A DNA stretch of 64,000 nt from CAYJLW01 sp964370965 (GCA_964370965.1 CAYJLW010000005.1:43580-107579), one strand, 5' to 3'; shown: positions 8,143 to 19,095, numbered from the stretch's first letter. The notes: a model not told the origin generated them from the letters alone. A program made the numbers and translations.

Positions 8143-9191
8143 TGGACGGCTGGGACGTCCTCATCGCCGCCCTCACCGTGGTGGCCGCGTTCGTCTTCCA
8201 GCTCCTGCTCACGGTCGTGCTCATCTGGTTCGAGCGCCGCGGCCTCGCCCGCATGCAGACCCGCATCGGCCCCAACCGGGCCGGACCGTTCGGGCTCCTC
8301 CAGACACTGGCCGACGGGATCAAGCTGTTCTTCAAGGAGAGCTTCGTGCCCCGGCGCGCCGACCGCGCCGTCTACGAGATGGCACCGCTGATCTCCATGG
8401 CGATGGCGTTCCTCGGCTTCGCCGTCATCCCGTTCGGCCCCGGCTTCTCCGTGAACGGCCACGAGGTCAACATGCAGGTCGCCGACCTCAACGTGGGCGT
8501 CCTCTGGCTCCTGTCCGTGAGCTCCGTGTCGGTGTACGGCGTGATGCTCGCCGGGTGGTCGTCCGGTTCGAAGTACCCGCTCCTGGGCGGGGTCCGCGCC
8601 TCGGCCCAGGTGATCTCCTACGAGGCGGCGATGGGCCTCTCCATCGTGTCCGTGGTCATCTTCGCGGGCACGCTCTCGACGAAGGGGATCGTGCAGGCCC
8701 AGGCCACGTACCAGTGGTACGGCGCCCCGCTCGTCATCCCGTTCCTGTTCTTCTGCATCTCCGGCTTCGCCGAGACGAACCGGGCGCCCTTCGACCTCGT
8801 CGAGGCGGAGTCCGAGCTCGTGGGCGGCTTCCACACGGAGTACTCCGGCATCCGCTTCGCCCTCTTCTACATGGCGGAGTACATCAACATGATCACGATC
8901 TCGGCCATGGCCGTGACCCTGTTCCTGGGCGGCTACAACGGCCCCGCGGTCTTCGGCCGCTCCACCGCCGGCCTCGTGATCGCCGGCTTCCTCTGGTTCC
9001 TGGTCAAGACCTGCTTCCTGCTCTTCCTCTTCGTCTGGATCCGGGCGACCCTGCCCCGCCTCCGCTACGACCAGCTCATGACGCTGGGCTGGAAGTGGCT
9101 CATCCCGGTCAACCTCGGCTACATGATGGTCGTGGCCCTCTTCGTCGCCCTGCAGGAGCGGGGCACGCTGCTACCGGGGTTCTTCCACTGA
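8142..9191 (+). CDS. nuoH: NADH-quinone oxidoreductase subunit H
   Basis: 349-residue membrane subunit with about eight transmembrane helices that joins the membrane arm to the quinone site. Diagnostic stretches are FERRGLARMQTRIGPNRAGPFG (about residues 32-53), LADGIKLFFKE, the E-rich loop SYEAAMGLS and FAETNRAPFDLVEAESELVGGFHTEYS. Length is usual. The start shares its A with the nuoG stop. The TGA stop is immediately followed by a partial copy of the nuoI start and a hairpin insert. Confidence 0.97.
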   Translation: MDGWDVLIAALTVVAAFVFQLLLTVVLIWFERRGLARMQTRIGPNRAGPFGLLQTLADGIKLFFKESFVPRRADRAVYEMAPLISMAMAFLGFAVIPFGPGFSVNGHEVNMQVADLNVGVLWLLSVSSVSVYGVMLAGWSSGSKYPLLGGVRASAQVISYEAAMGLSIVSVVIFAGTLSTKGIVQAQATYQWYGAPLVIPFLFFCISGFAETNRAPFDLVEAESELVGGFHTEYSGIRFALFYMAEYINMITISAMAVTLFLGGYNGPAVFGRSTAGLVIAGFLWFLVKTCFLLFLFVWIRATLPRLRYDQLMTLGWKWLIPVNLGYMMVVALFVALQERGTLLPGFFH

Positions 9192-9390
9192 TGCGCGTCG
9201 CCCCGCTTCAAGGGGGGGAGCAAGCTCCCCCCCTTGGGACCCCCCCTTCCGGAGCGCGTGCCGCCGGGCGCGAATCCGGGGCGGCACAGCCGCCCCTCAC
9301 GCGACCGATCGCCGTGCGCGGCTTGCCGCGCCGCAGCCAGGCGGGCTACGCGTATGGCGCCCGCCGGTCTTCTCTCGAGGTGCAGCCCTG
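9192..9390. repeat. Palindromic insert at the nuoH/nuoI junction
   Basis: The insert begins in an imperfect copy of the first codons of nuoI: ATGCGCGTCGCCCCG at 9191 against ATGCGCGTCACCCCG at 9391, followed in both by CTTCAAGGG. A perfect hairpin with 13-bp arms follows (CAAGGGGGGGAGC 9209-9221, GCTCCCCCCCTTG 9224-9236). After it come a C-run, GATCCGG/CCGGC-type sequence, a GGGCGGC-ACA-GCCGCCC palindrome and further small hairpins. The core is shared with elements at 11099-11277 and 16457-16543. I see no gene here. Confidence 0.75.
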
Positions 9391-10137
9391 ATGCGCGTCA
9401 CCCCGTACTTCAAGGGTCTTGCCGTGACCTTGCGGAACGTCTTCCGCAAGCCCGTCACCATCAAGTACCCGGAGGAGATCCGGCCCAAGCCCGTGCGCTT
9501 CCACGGCCGCCACGTCCTGAACCGCTTCCCCGACGGCATGGAGAAGTGCATCGGCTGCGAGCTCTGCGCCGGCGTCTGCCCGGCGCGCTGCATCTACGTC
9601 CGGGGCGCCGACAACCCCCCCGACGCCCCTGTCGCGCCCGGCGAACGCTACGGATACGTGTACGAGATCAACTTCCTGCGCTGCATCTTCTGCGGCCTCT
9701 GCGTCGAGGCGTGCCCCACCGAGGCGATCACGATGTCGAACCTCTTGGAGTTCAGCTTCACTGACCGCGACGACGCCGTCTTCGGCAAGGACCTCCTCCT
9801 CGTGGACGTGGACGGCACCCCGAAGCACCGGGGCCGCTACTACGACCCGGCGTCCCTCGAGGAGGCGGGCGGCTGGATGCGCGCCACGTCCCCCGCCGGC
9901 GACACCGACTACGAAGGTGTCCCGGGCTGGTCCGGCGACGCCGGCCACGGCGTCCGCCGAGCCGAGGCCGGCCAACGCGAGGACGTCCCGAAGCGGGACG
10001 CCTACGACGTCCCGATCCGGACCACACCCACCACCCCGACGGTCCCCATGGGCGAGCCCGCCCCCCGCGACAGGTTCCTGCCCGTGGACGAGCAGGGGCC
10101 CCGTTCCGGCCTCGCAGACCCAGAGGAGCCCGCATGA
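9391..10137 (+). CDS. nuoI: NADH-quinone oxidoreductase subunit I
   Basis: 248-residue TYKY-type ferredoxin subunit carrying clusters N6a and N6b. Two 4Fe-4S motifs are evident: [15 protein letters not shown] (about residues 52-66) and [15 protein letters not shown] (about 93-107). About 70 residues beyond the usual end form a Pro/Gly/Asp-rich tail of unknown role. ATG at 9391 is followed by the family's conserved N-terminal region ([24 protein letters not shown]). The stop overlaps the nuoJ ATG. Because of the insert upstream, this gene needs its own ribosome loading; the region before the ATG has GAGG about 13 bases upstream. Confidence 0.95.
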   Translation: MRVTPYFKGLAVTLRNVFRKPVTIKYPEEIRPKPVRFHGRHVLNRFPDGMEKCIGCELCAGVCPARCIYVRGADNPPDAPVAPGERYGYVYEINFLRCIFCGLCVEACPTEAITMSNLLEFSFTDRDDAVFGKDLLLVDVDGTPKHRGRYYDPASLEEAGGWMRATSPAGDTDYEGVPGWSGDAGHGVRRAEAGQREDVPKRDAYDVPIRTTPTTPTVPMGEPAPRDRFLPVDEQGPRSGLADPEEPA

Positions 10138-10778
10138 GCGAGTGGGTCGTCTTCGTGATCTTCGGCATCCTGGCCGTCTCCGGCGCGCTCGGCCTCGTGT
10201 TCCAGGCGAACCCGGTGCACTCGGCCCTCCTTCTCGTGCTCACGCTCGTGTCGATGGCGGTGCTCTTCATCGTGCAGGGGGCCTACTTCCTCTCCGCCGT
10301 GCAGATCATCGTGTACACCGGCGCCATCGTCGTGCTCTTCCTGTTCGTGATCATGCTCCTCGGGATCGACCGCCCCGACGTCGGCGAAGACAAGCTGTAC
10401 CGCCAGAAGCCGGTCGCCGTGGGCCTCGGTCTCCTCGTCTTCGTCTTCACGGTTGCCCTCGCCGGCCTCGGGGTGTGGAAGGTGGGCGCCCCCGGCCGGG
10501 ACACCGCGAAGGCGATCGCCGACGCGGGCGGCAACGTCGAGGCCCTCTCGCAATCCCTCTTCACCCGCTATCTCCTGCCCTTCGAGCTCACCTCGTTCCT
10601 CGTCGTCGTGGCCGTCGTGGGCGGAATCGTCCTCGCCAAGCGGCCCCGGAAGGCCCGCGGTGTGGGCATCGGCCGCAGCGAGGAGGTCGCCGCCGAGATC
10701 TCCCGCGAGATCGCCGCCGAGACGAACGGGGAACCCGCCCCGCCCACGGGCCCCGAGCCGGAGGAGGTGCCCCGGTGA
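10134..10778 (+). CDS. nuoJ: NADH-quinone oxidoreductase subunit J
   Basis: 214-residue membrane subunit with five predicted helices. The conserved segment [21 protein letters not shown] (around residues 58-78), including the pi-bulge region of the third helix, identifies it. The C-terminal 40 residues are a charged tail. ATG overlaps the nuoI stop (ATGA), and the stop overlaps the GTG of nuoK. Confidence 0.95.
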   Translation: MSEWVVFVIFGILAVSGALGLVFQANPVHSALLLVLTLVSMAVLFIVQGAYFLSAVQIIVYTGAIVVLFLFVIMLLGIDRPDVGEDKLYRQKPVAVGLGLLVFVFTVALAGLGVWKVGAPGRDTAKAIADAGGNVEALSQSLFTRYLLPFELTSFLVVVAVVGGIVLAKRPRKARGVGIGRSEEVAAEISREIAAETNGEPAPPTGPEPEEVPR

Positions 10779-11098
10779 TCCTCGCCGCCGTCTCCGCCAA
10801 GCTCTCCCAGGCGCAGCTCCTCCTCGCAGCGGCGATCTTCATGATCGGCGCCGTCGGGTTCCTGATCCGGCGCAACGCCCTCGTCATGTTCATGTGCGTG
10901 GAGCTCATGCTCAACGCCGTGAACCTCACGCTCGTCACCTTCTCCCGCATGCTCAACGACCTCACAGGGCAGGTGCTCGTGTTCTTCGTCCTCGTGGTCG
11001 CCGCCGCCGAAGTGGTCGTCGGCCTCGCCATCCTGGTCACGATCTTCCGCCGCCGGGTCGAGGCGTCCGCCGACGACCTCTCCGGGATGGAGGGCTGA
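10775..11098 (+). CDS. nuoK: NADH-quinone oxidoreductase subunit K
   Basis: 107-residue three-helix subunit of the proton-pumping arm, related to MrpC. It carries the two key helix glutamates, in [13 protein letters not shown] and in [13 protein letters not shown] at 10775 overlaps the nuoJ stop (GTGA) and has a GGAGGAGG site eight bases upstream. Length matches the family. The stop TGA is followed at once by ATGGACGTC, the same nine bases as the nuoL start 180 bp downstream. Confidence 0.95.
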   Translation: MILAAVSAKLSQAQLLLAAAIFMIGAVGFLIRRNALVMFMCVELMLNAVNLTLVTFSRMLNDLTGQVLVFFVLVVAAAEVVVGLAILVTIFRRRVEASADDLSGMEG

Positions 11099-11277
11099 TG
11101 GACGTCACCTCAAAGGGGGGAGCGAACTCCCCCCCTTGGACCCCCCCCCGGACCCCCCGCCGAACGCCCGAGATCCGGTCCGGGCCGGCGGAGCCGACCC
11201 TACGGTCCAGCCACCGTCCGACTCGGGTCCAGGCCGACGCGCCCCGCATCGAGACCCGGCTCCAGGAGGGCTTCTAA
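11099..11277. repeat. Palindromic insert at the nuoK/nuoL junction
   Basis: The insert is bounded by a direct repeat ATGGACGTC (11098-11106 and 11278-11286); the second copy is the nuoL start. Inside is a hairpin CAAAGGGGGGAG (11111-11122) with CTCCCCCCCTTG (11127-11138), one mismatch. C-runs follow, and then GATCCGG...GGGCCGGCGGAGCC (about 11172-11195), as in the elements at 9192 and 16457. The nuoL ribosome-binding site (AGGAGGG) lies at the distal edge. No gene is visible. Confidence 0.75.
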
Positions 11278-13193
11278 ATGGACGTCTTCCTCGACGGCGC
11301 CTGGCTGATCCCGCTCGTGCCGCTCGTCTCCGCCGGGATCCTCGCCCTGGCCGGGCGCCACATGAAGGCGCCCTACAGCGGCTGGTTCGCCGTGGGGGCG
11401 TCGGTCACGTCCTTCCTCCTGTCCCTGGGCGCGTTCTTCGCCCTCGCCCAGGGCGGCCGGGGCGGACGCATCTGGATCGACAAGCTCTTCGACTGGATCC
11501 CCGCCGGGGGCTTCCACGTCGACGCCACCCTGCGCCTCGACCCGCTCTCGGCGGTGATGCTCCTCCTGGTCACCGGCGTGGGCTCCCTGATCCACGTCTA
11601 CGCCGTGGGCTACATGCACGGCGACGGCGACTTCACCCGGTTCTTCTCGTATCTGAACCTCTTCGTCGCTTCCATGCTCGTGCTCGTCCTCGGGGACAAC
11701 TTCCTCGTGATGTTCGTGGGCTGGGAGCTCGTGGGCGCCTGCAGCTACCTGCTCGTCGGGTTCTGGTACCGGGACATGGACAACGCCGTGGCCGCCAAGA
11801 AGGCGTTCGTCACGAACCGCGTGGGCGACTTCGGCTTCATCGTGGCGATGATGATCGTCTTCGCCGTCTTCGGGACGCTGGACTTCGGGGTGGTCTTCGG
11901 GACCGCCCCCGCGCTCCTCTCCCAGGGGACGGCCACGGCGATCTGCCTCCTCCTCCTCCTGGGCGCCACCGGCAAGTCGGCACAGATCCCGCTCTACCTC
12001 TGGCTCCCCGACGCCATGGCGGGCCCCACCCCGGTCTCGGCGCTCATCCACGCCGCCACCATGGTGACGGCGGGCATCTACATGATCGCCCGCACCCACG
12101 CGCTCTTCTCCCTCGCCCCGGCCGCCCAGGCGACCGTCGCCACCGTGGGCATCGCCACGTGCCTCTTCGCCGCCGTGATCGCCCTCGGCCAGTACCGGCT
12201 GAAGAAGGTGCTCGCCTACTCCACGATCAGCCAGCTCGGCTACATGGTCGCCGCCGTGGGCATCGGGGGCGCCGGGTACGCGGCGGGCATCTTCCACGTC
12301 CTCACCCACGGGTTCTTCAAGGCGCTCCTGTTCCTCTGCGCCGGTTCCGTGATGCACGGCATGCGCAACGAGGAGGACATGCGCCACATGGGCGGCCTCC
12401 GCAAGCACATGCCCGTCACCTACTGGACGTACACCGTGGGTCTCCTCGCCATCGCCGGGATCTTCCCCTTCGCCGGCTTCTGGTCCAAGGACGCCATCCT
12501 GGGCGCCCTCTTCGAGGACGGCCGCGTGTGGGCACAGGTCCTCTGGGCGGTGGGCCTCGCCTCGGCGTTCCTCACGGCCGTCTACATGTTCCGCCAGTGG
12601 TACCTGACGTTCTGGGGGGAGCCCCGCTGGCCCGAAGGCACGCACCCCCACGAGTCCCCAAAGACGATGACGACGCCTCTCGTCGTCCTCGCCGTCCTCG
12701 CCACCGCGGGAGGCCTCGTCGACCTGCCCGGCACGCAGTGGCTCCACACGTGGATGGAACCCGTCTTCGGGGAGGCCGGCGGCCATGGCGTGGGCTGGAC
12801 CGCCGAGACGGTCGTCCTTCTGGGCGCGTCACTCACCGTCGCCCTCGCCGGCGTGGCCTTCGCCACACTCGTCTGGAAGCGGGGCAGCACCGAGACCCGC
12901 CTCCGGATCGGCCGGCGCCTCGGCCCCCTCGTGCCCGCGATCCGCAACAAGTTCTACGTCGACGAGGCGGTGCAGGCCGTGATCGAGCGCCCCGGATACG
13001 CCGCCGCCGGCGCCCTCGCCACGGCGGACGAGAAGGTGATCGACGGCGCCGTGAACGGCATCGGCGAAGGCGTCACCTGGGCCGGCCGCCACGCGCGACG
13101 CGTCCAGAACGGCTACGTGCGCACGTACGCCGTCGTCCTGGGGGTGGGCGTCGTGTTGGTCCTGGGGTACCTGCTGATCCGGGGAGGCGTGGG

Positions 13194-13197
<4 letters not shown>
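11278..13197 (+). CDS. nuoL: NADH-quinone oxidoreductase subunit L
   Basis: 639-residue antiporter-like subunit, largest of the membrane arm, with about 14-16 helices and the long lateral helix at the C-terminus. Signature segments include MFVGWELVGACSYLLVGFW (about residues 142-160), LLLLGATGKSAQIPLYLWLPDAM (about 225-247, with the conserved Lys), the PTPVSALIHAATMVTAG motif, and the helix-8 HVLTHGFFKALLF. ATG at 11278 follows AGGAGGG by eight bases. The stop overlaps the nuoM GTG. Confidence 0.97.
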
Positions 13198-14850
<1,653 letters not shown>

Positions 14851-14851
14851 G

Positions 14852-14962
14852 GGCGGCAAGGCCGGCGGGTCCGTGTCCGTCTCTCTCTACGACTGGTCCT
14901 ACACCGGCAGCGACGGCAAGGAGTCCAGCGGAACCGTCCTGATCGAGGAGGACCACGAGTGA
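14852..14962 (+). CDS. Partial 3' coding end just before nuoN, probable NuoM C-terminal tail
   Basis: In the frame that ends with TGA at 14960-14962 the sequence reads as normal coding text after the gap (…SLYDWSYTGSDGKESSG…EEDHE). Its stop overlaps the nuoN GTG in a GTGA, the same coupling used across this operon. It is therefore probably the end of nuoM, or less likely of a small gene hidden in the gap. The start is set at the first clean codon after the poly-C tract. Confidence 0.45.
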   Translation, partial: GGKAGGSVSVSLYDWSYTGSDGKESSGTVLIEEDHE

Positions 14963-16455
14963 CCCCCCTCGGCGTCGAAGCGATCCCCACACCGCCCGCC
15001 GACTACTCGGCGATCCTGGCCCCCCTCGTCCTCCTCGGCGCCGGCATGCTCATCCTCGCCCTCGTCGCGATCAGGCGGGCGAAGAGCACAACCCCGTACG
15101 CCTTGCTCACCGTCGTGGCCGCCGCCGGTTCCGCCGTCGCCTCCCTGCGTCTGTGGGACCAGGTGGAAGGCGACGGGGGGCGTTTCGCCTTCTCCGGGAT
15201 GGTCGCCGCGGACGGCTTCGCCGCCTTCGCCTGCCTGGTGGTGGCCGTCATCGTGATCCTCGCCGTCCTCCTCACCGACGGCTACCTCCGCCGCGAGGGC
15301 ATCGACAAGGCCGAGTACTTCGTGCTCCTGCTCATGTCCGCCGCCGGCATGCAACTCATGGCGACGTCCAACAACCTCCTCATGGTCTTCCTCTCCCTGG
15401 AGTTGCTCTCGATCGCCCTCTACGTGCTCGCCGCGTTCGCCCGCGACCGGGCGGGCTCCCAGGAGGCGGGCATGAAGTACTTCCTCCTGGGGGCGTACTC
15501 CTCGGCGTTCCTGCTCTACGGCATCGCCATGATCTACGGCGGCACCGGCACCACGAACCTCGCCGGGATCGCGAAGTTCTTCGCCTCCACGGTGCAGGAG
15601 AACAGCGGCCTCGTCTATGTGGGCATCGGCCTCACGGTCGTGGGCCTCGGCTTCAAGGTCGCCGCCGTCCCCTTCCACATGTGGACCCCCGACGTCTACC
15701 AGGGGGCGCCCACACCAGTCGTGGCGTTCATGGCGGCGGGGGCAAAGGTGGCGGGCTTCGCCGGCCTCTTCCGCGTGCTGGAGACGGCGTTCCCCGCCTA
15801 CCGCCTCACCTGGCAGCCGCTCCTCTGGGGTCTCGCCGTGCTCACCATGGTCGTGGGCGCGATCCTCGCCATCGTGCAGACCGACGCCAAGCGGCTCCTG
15901 GCGTACTCCTCGATCACCCACGCCGGTTTCGTCCTCATCGGCCTCGTCGCCGCCAACGGACGCGGCCGCCAGGGGGCCCTCTTCTACCTCCTGGCGTACT
16001 CCTTCATGGTGGCGGGAGCCTTCGCCGTCGTCATGGTGGTCGCCCGCCGGGGCGAGCGCCACACGTCCCTCGAGGACTACCGGGGGCTGTTCCGGCGCCA
16101 GCCCGTCCTCGCCGGGCTCCTCACGTTCTTCCTCTTCGCCATGGCCGGCATCCCCGGCACGTCCGGGTTCGTGGCGAAGTTCTCCGTGTTCGCGGGCGCC
16201 GCCGCCGCCCACCAGTGGGTCCTCGTCGCCGCCGGCACGCTCTCCAGCGTGATCGCCGCCTACCTCTACCTCCGCCTCGTCGTCCTCATGTACATGACCC
16301 CCGACGACGAGGCCCTCGACACGGACACCTCGCCGCTGCACGTCCCTGCCGGCGTCGGCCTCGCCCTCGGCCTCTGCGTCCTCTTCACCCTGCAACTCGG
16401 CATCCTCCCCGAGGGCATCCTCGACATGGCCCGCAAGGCGACGCTCCTGTTCTAG
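14959..16455 (+). CDS. nuoN: NADH-quinone oxidoreductase subunit N
   Basis: 498-residue antiporter-like membrane subunit, last gene of the operon. Diagnostic segments are LLMVFLSLELLSIALYVLAAF (helix-5 Glu), GLGFKVAAVPFHMWTPDVYQGAPTPV, and RLLAYSSITHAGFVLIGL. GTG at 14959 is chosen over an upstream in-frame ATG (14731) that lies before the N-run. It overlaps the preceding stop, and the family N-terminus (DYSAILAPLVLLGAGMLIL) begins soon after. TAG stop at 16455 is followed by strong hairpins. Confidence 0.95.
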   Translation: MTPLGVEAIPTPPADYSAILAPLVLLGAGMLILALVAIRRAKSTTPYALLTVVAAAGSAVASLRLWDQVEGDGGRFAFSGMVAADGFAAFACLVVAVIVILAVLLTDGYLRREGIDKAEYFVLLLMSAAGMQLMATSNNLLMVFLSLELLSIALYVLAAFARDRAGSQEAGMKYFLLGAYSSAFLLYGIAMIYGGTGTTNLAGIAKFFASTVQENSGLVYVGIGLTVVGLGFKVAAVPFHMWTPDVYQGAPTPVVAFMAAGAKVAGFAGLFRVLETAFPAYRLTWQPLLWGLAVLTMVVGAILAIVQTDAKRLLAYSSITHAGFVLIGLVAANGRGRQGALFYLLAYSFMVAGAFAVVMVVARRGERHTSLEDYRGLFRRQPVLAGLLTFFLFAMAGIPGTSGFVAKFSVFAGAAAAHQWVLVAAGTLSSVIAAYLYLRLVVLMYMTPDDEALDTDTSPLHVPAGVGLALGLCVLFTLQLGILPEGILDMARKATLLF

Positions 16456-16456
16456 A

Positions 16457-16543
16457 TCAAGGGGGGAGCGAGCTCCCCCCTTGACAACCCCCCTGAGAGC
16501 CGCTCCGCGTGCTGCCGGGCCACCGTTCCGGGCCGGCGAAGCC
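16457..16543. repeat. Third copy of the nuo hairpin element, after nuoN
   Basis: A perfect 13-bp inverted repeat TCAAGGGGGGAGC (16457-16469) / GCTCCCCCCTTGA (16472-16484) starts two bases after the nuoN stop. A C-run, GTGCTGCCGGGC and TTCCGGGCCGGCGAAGCC follow. The arrangement and much of the sequence match the inserts at 9192 and 11099. Here it can also serve as the operon terminator. Confidence 0.75.
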
Positions 16544-16562
16544 AACCTGGGACCGGGGACGA

Positions 16563-16608
16563 GGTTGGAGGCTCACGGCTCACGTACGTGAGCCGTGAGC
16601 CTCCAACC
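16563..16608. terminator. Perfect 46-bp palindrome between convergent genes
   Basis: Two 23-base arms meet at ACGT|ACGT with no spacer and no mismatch (GGTTGGAGGCTCACGG… and its complement). It lies between the convergent nuoN and phosphatase genes, so a bidirectional terminator is likely, though no T-tract is present. Such a long uninterrupted palindrome is unusual in a stable chromosome. Confidence 0.65.
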
Positions 16609-16733
16609 ACCCGCACGCGCGCAGGACGCGACACGAGCCGACAGGAACGGCGGCGGATGGAACCGCGCCGCGATCCCGCACCCCATCGGGACGTCTTCGT
16701 ACACGACCTGACTGACTGGCCTGACTGCGTGGC

Positions 16734-17744
16734 TCACCGGCGTACGACGGTCGAGTCGAGGACTGTGTCGTCGGCGGCGACGGCGGTGAGGACGAGCTCG
16801 CCGGGGCGGGCTTCGACGCCCACGAAGCTGTGCTCGACGGCGCCGACCTGCTGGTCGGCCCGCTCCCGGGGCACGTCGTCGCAGAAGTCCTTCGGGGCGA
16901 TCGGGTAGAGGTCCTGGCCGCCGCCGCCCGTCACCACGTAGTTCACGCCGGCCGGCGACACGAAGCGCTCGTAGTGGTGGTCGTGGCCGCTGAGCACGAG
17001 GGCGACCCGGTGGGCTTCGATGATCGGGACCCAGCGGGCGACGACGTCCTCCGTGGGCCCGTGGTACCCGCAGCTCCAGGCCGGGTGGTGGAAGACGACC
17101 ACGCGCAACGGGGGTCCGGGGGCGCCCAGGGTTCGCTCCAGCCACTGCGTCTGGGCGCCGTCCACCCGGTTGCTGTCGAGGAAGAGGAACTGCACGCCCG
17201 GGAGCTCCTGGGTGTAGGGGAGTGCGGGCAGGCCGAGGTAGCGGAGCTGGCGCTTGGCGTGGCCGGCGTCCACGTCGTGGTTCCCGAGCGTGACCCACAG
17301 CGGCCGGCCGTTCGCCCGCAGGGTGACATACGGAGCCTTGAGCTGGGCGTCGAAGTGGGCGGGCTCCCCGCGTTCGTACACGTTGTCGCCCACGGTCACG
17401 AGGGCGTCGACGCGGTGCCCGGCCGCCCAGCGTTCCATCGCCCGGGCGACGTCGAGTTGGCCCTCGCCGCCGCCGGAGTCCCCGAAAGCGACGAAGCCCG
17501 CCGCCGGCGGGGGAGTCGGCGACGGCGTCGGGCTCGGCGTCGCCGTCGCCGTCGCCCGGGGCCGGTGTCCGCTGCTCTGCGAGGGCGGAGCACCGCCGTC
17601 CTCCGTGCAGGCTCCGGCCAGGAGGACGGTGACCAGCGCGCCCACGGTCAGGCGCCCCCGCCACGCCCGCCGTGCCGGGCCCGAGCCCAGGTCCCGGTCC
17701 CGGTGCGCGTCCCGGTCCGGCAGGCGGGACACCGGGTCCCTCAC
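16734..17744 (-). CDS. Lipoprotein metallophosphoesterase (purple acid phosphatase/alkaline phosphatase-like)
   Basis: 336 residues. After a 30-residue arginine-rich N-terminus comes a lipobox (VTVLLAGAC, Cys about residue 46), then a Pro/Thr linker and a calcineurin-like phosphoesterase domain. Metal ligand motifs appear in order: AFGDSG (about 87), VGDNVY (about 118), LGNHDVD (about 153), VVVFHHP (about 216) and LSGHDHHYER (about 252). This suggests an extracytoplasmic phosphomonoesterase or phosphodiesterase. GTG at 17744 overlaps the purD stop (GTGA), so it is probably translated with purD; internal starts nearer the signal sequence are possible. The substrate is unknown. Confidence 0.85.
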   Translation of the reverse strand: MRDPVSRLPDRDAHRDRDLGSGPARRAWRGRLTVGALVTVLLAGACTEDGGAPPSQSSGHRPRATATATPSPTPSPTPPPAAGFVAFGDSGGGEGQLDVARAMERWAAGHRVDALVTVGDNVYERGEPAHFDAQLKAPYVTLRANGRPLWVTLGNHDVDAGHAKRQLRYLGLPALPYTQELPGVQFLFLDSNRVDGAQTQWLERTLGAPGPPLRVVVFHHPAWSCGYHGPTEDVVARWVPIIEAHRVALVLSGHDHHYERFVSPAGVNYVVTGGGGQDLYPIAPKDFCDDVPRERADQQVGAVEHSFVGVEARPGELVLTAVAADDTVLDSTVVRR

Positions 17745-19003
17745 TCGCCCAGCGCCCGCCGGCCGATGTCGTGGCGCACCTGCATCCCTGGCCAGCCGAT
17801 GCGGTCGACGGCGGCGTAGGCGGCGTCCCGGGCAGAGACGAGACCGTCGCCCAGGCCCGTGACCGCGAGCACACGGCCCCCGGCGGTGACGACGTCCTCG
17901 CCGCTCATCGCCGTGCCGGCGTGGAAGACGACCGTGTCCGGGACGTCGGCGGCGTCCCCGAGGCCGTCGATCCGGTCGCCGGTACGGGCACCCTCGGGAT
18001 AGCCGGGGGCGGCCGCCACGACCGTGAGCGCCGCCCGGGCGGCGACGTCGACCGCCTCGGTGGCGAGCGCCCCGGCCGCCACCGCCCCGAGGACGGCACC
18101 GAGGTCGCAGTCGAGGCGGGGAATGACGGCCTGCGCCTCGGGGTCGCCGAAGCGGCAGTTGAACTCGATCACCTGGGGGCCGGCCGCCGTGAGCATGAGA
18201 CCGGCGTAGAGCACTCCCCGGTACTCGACACCGTCCTTCGCCAGCGACCAGATGGTGGGCTCCACGATGCGCTCCATGACGGTCTCGACGACCGCCGGAG
18301 TCGCCACCGGCACGGGGCTGTAGGCGCCCATCCCCCCCGTATTCGGGCCCGTGTCGCCCTCTCCGATGCGCTTGTGGTCCTGGGCCGGAGGCAGGGGCAC
18401 GAGCGTCTTGCCGTCCGAGAGCACGAGCAGGGACACCTCGGGCCCCTCCAGGAGCTCTTCGACGAGCACGGTGGCACCGGCCGTGCCGAAGCGCCCTTCG
18501 AAACAGGCGCGGACGGCGACGGCGGCCTCGCGGGCGTCAGCGGCGACCGTGACGCCCTTGCCGGCGGCGAGGCCGTCGGCCTTCACGACACAGGGTCCGT
18601 CGATCCGGCGCACGAGACGCAGCGCGGTGTCGAGATCGGAGACGGCGTCGGCGCGCGCCGTGGGCACGCCGCCTCTGGCCATGACCTCCTTGGCGTACGT
18701 CTTGGAGGACTCGATGCGGGCCCCGGCCGCCGTGGGGCCGAAGACCGCGACACCCCGGTCGGCGCCACGATCGGCGAGGCCGGCGGCCAGAGGATCCTCG
18801 GGGCCCACGACGACGAGATCGACGTCCTCGGCATCCGCGAGACGCAGGAGGCCGTCGAGATCCTTCACAGACACGGCGTGGCAGGCGGCCACCTCCGCAA
18901 TGCCGGGATTCCCGGGGGCGGCGATGACAGTGTGGCCGGAGCGGGCGATCCCCCAGGCCAGGGCGTGTTCCCGACCGCCGGAGCCCACGACGAGGATCTT
19001 CAT
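17741..19003 (-). CDS. purD: Phosphoribosylamine-glycine ligase
   Basis: 420-residue ATP-grasp enzyme (EC 6.3.4.13) that joins glycine to phosphoribosylamine, second step of de novo purine synthesis. It starts with MKILVVGSGGREHALAW, followed by GPEDPL, the ATP-grasp VVKADGLAAGKGV (about residues 140-152), EGDTGPNTGGMGAYSP (about 212-227) and the metal-binding EFNCRFGDPEAQ (about 271-282). Length is normal. It lies 92 bp downstream of purA on the same strand and overlaps the phosphatase gene by four bases. Confidence 0.97.
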   Translation of the reverse strand: MKILVVGSGGREHALAWGIARSGHTVIAAPGNPGIAEVAACHAVSVKDLDGLLRLADAEDVDLVVVGPEDPLAAGLADRGADRGVAVFGPTAAGARIESSKTYAKEVMARGGVPTARADAVSDLDTALRLVRRIDGPCVVKADGLAAGKGVTVAADAREAAVAVRACFEGRFGTAGATVLVEELLEGPEVSLLVLSDGKTLVPLPPAQDHKRIGEGDTGPNTGGMGAYSPVPVATPAVVETVMERIVEPTIWSLAKDGVEYRGVLYAGLMLTAAGPQVIEFNCRFGDPEAQAVIPRLDCDLGAVLGAVAAGALATEAVDVAARAALTVVAAAPGYPEGARTGDRIDGLGDAADVPDTVVFHAGTAMSGEDVVTAGGRVLAVTGLGDGLVSARDAAYAAVDRIGWPGMQVRHDIGRRALGE

Positions 19004-19095
19004 CCCGGAACCCTAGGAGCACGCGGAACCGGCCGCCAGTACGGGGCCGCTCGCCGCAGCCGGCTGTCTCTTCCTCGCCGAGCCGGGCCCGGCGA

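Noticed and set aside
9234..9764. Open frame within the nuoH/nuoI insert extending into nuoI
   Set aside because: Out of frame with nuoI and arginine/proline-rich; the insert is explained by hairpins.
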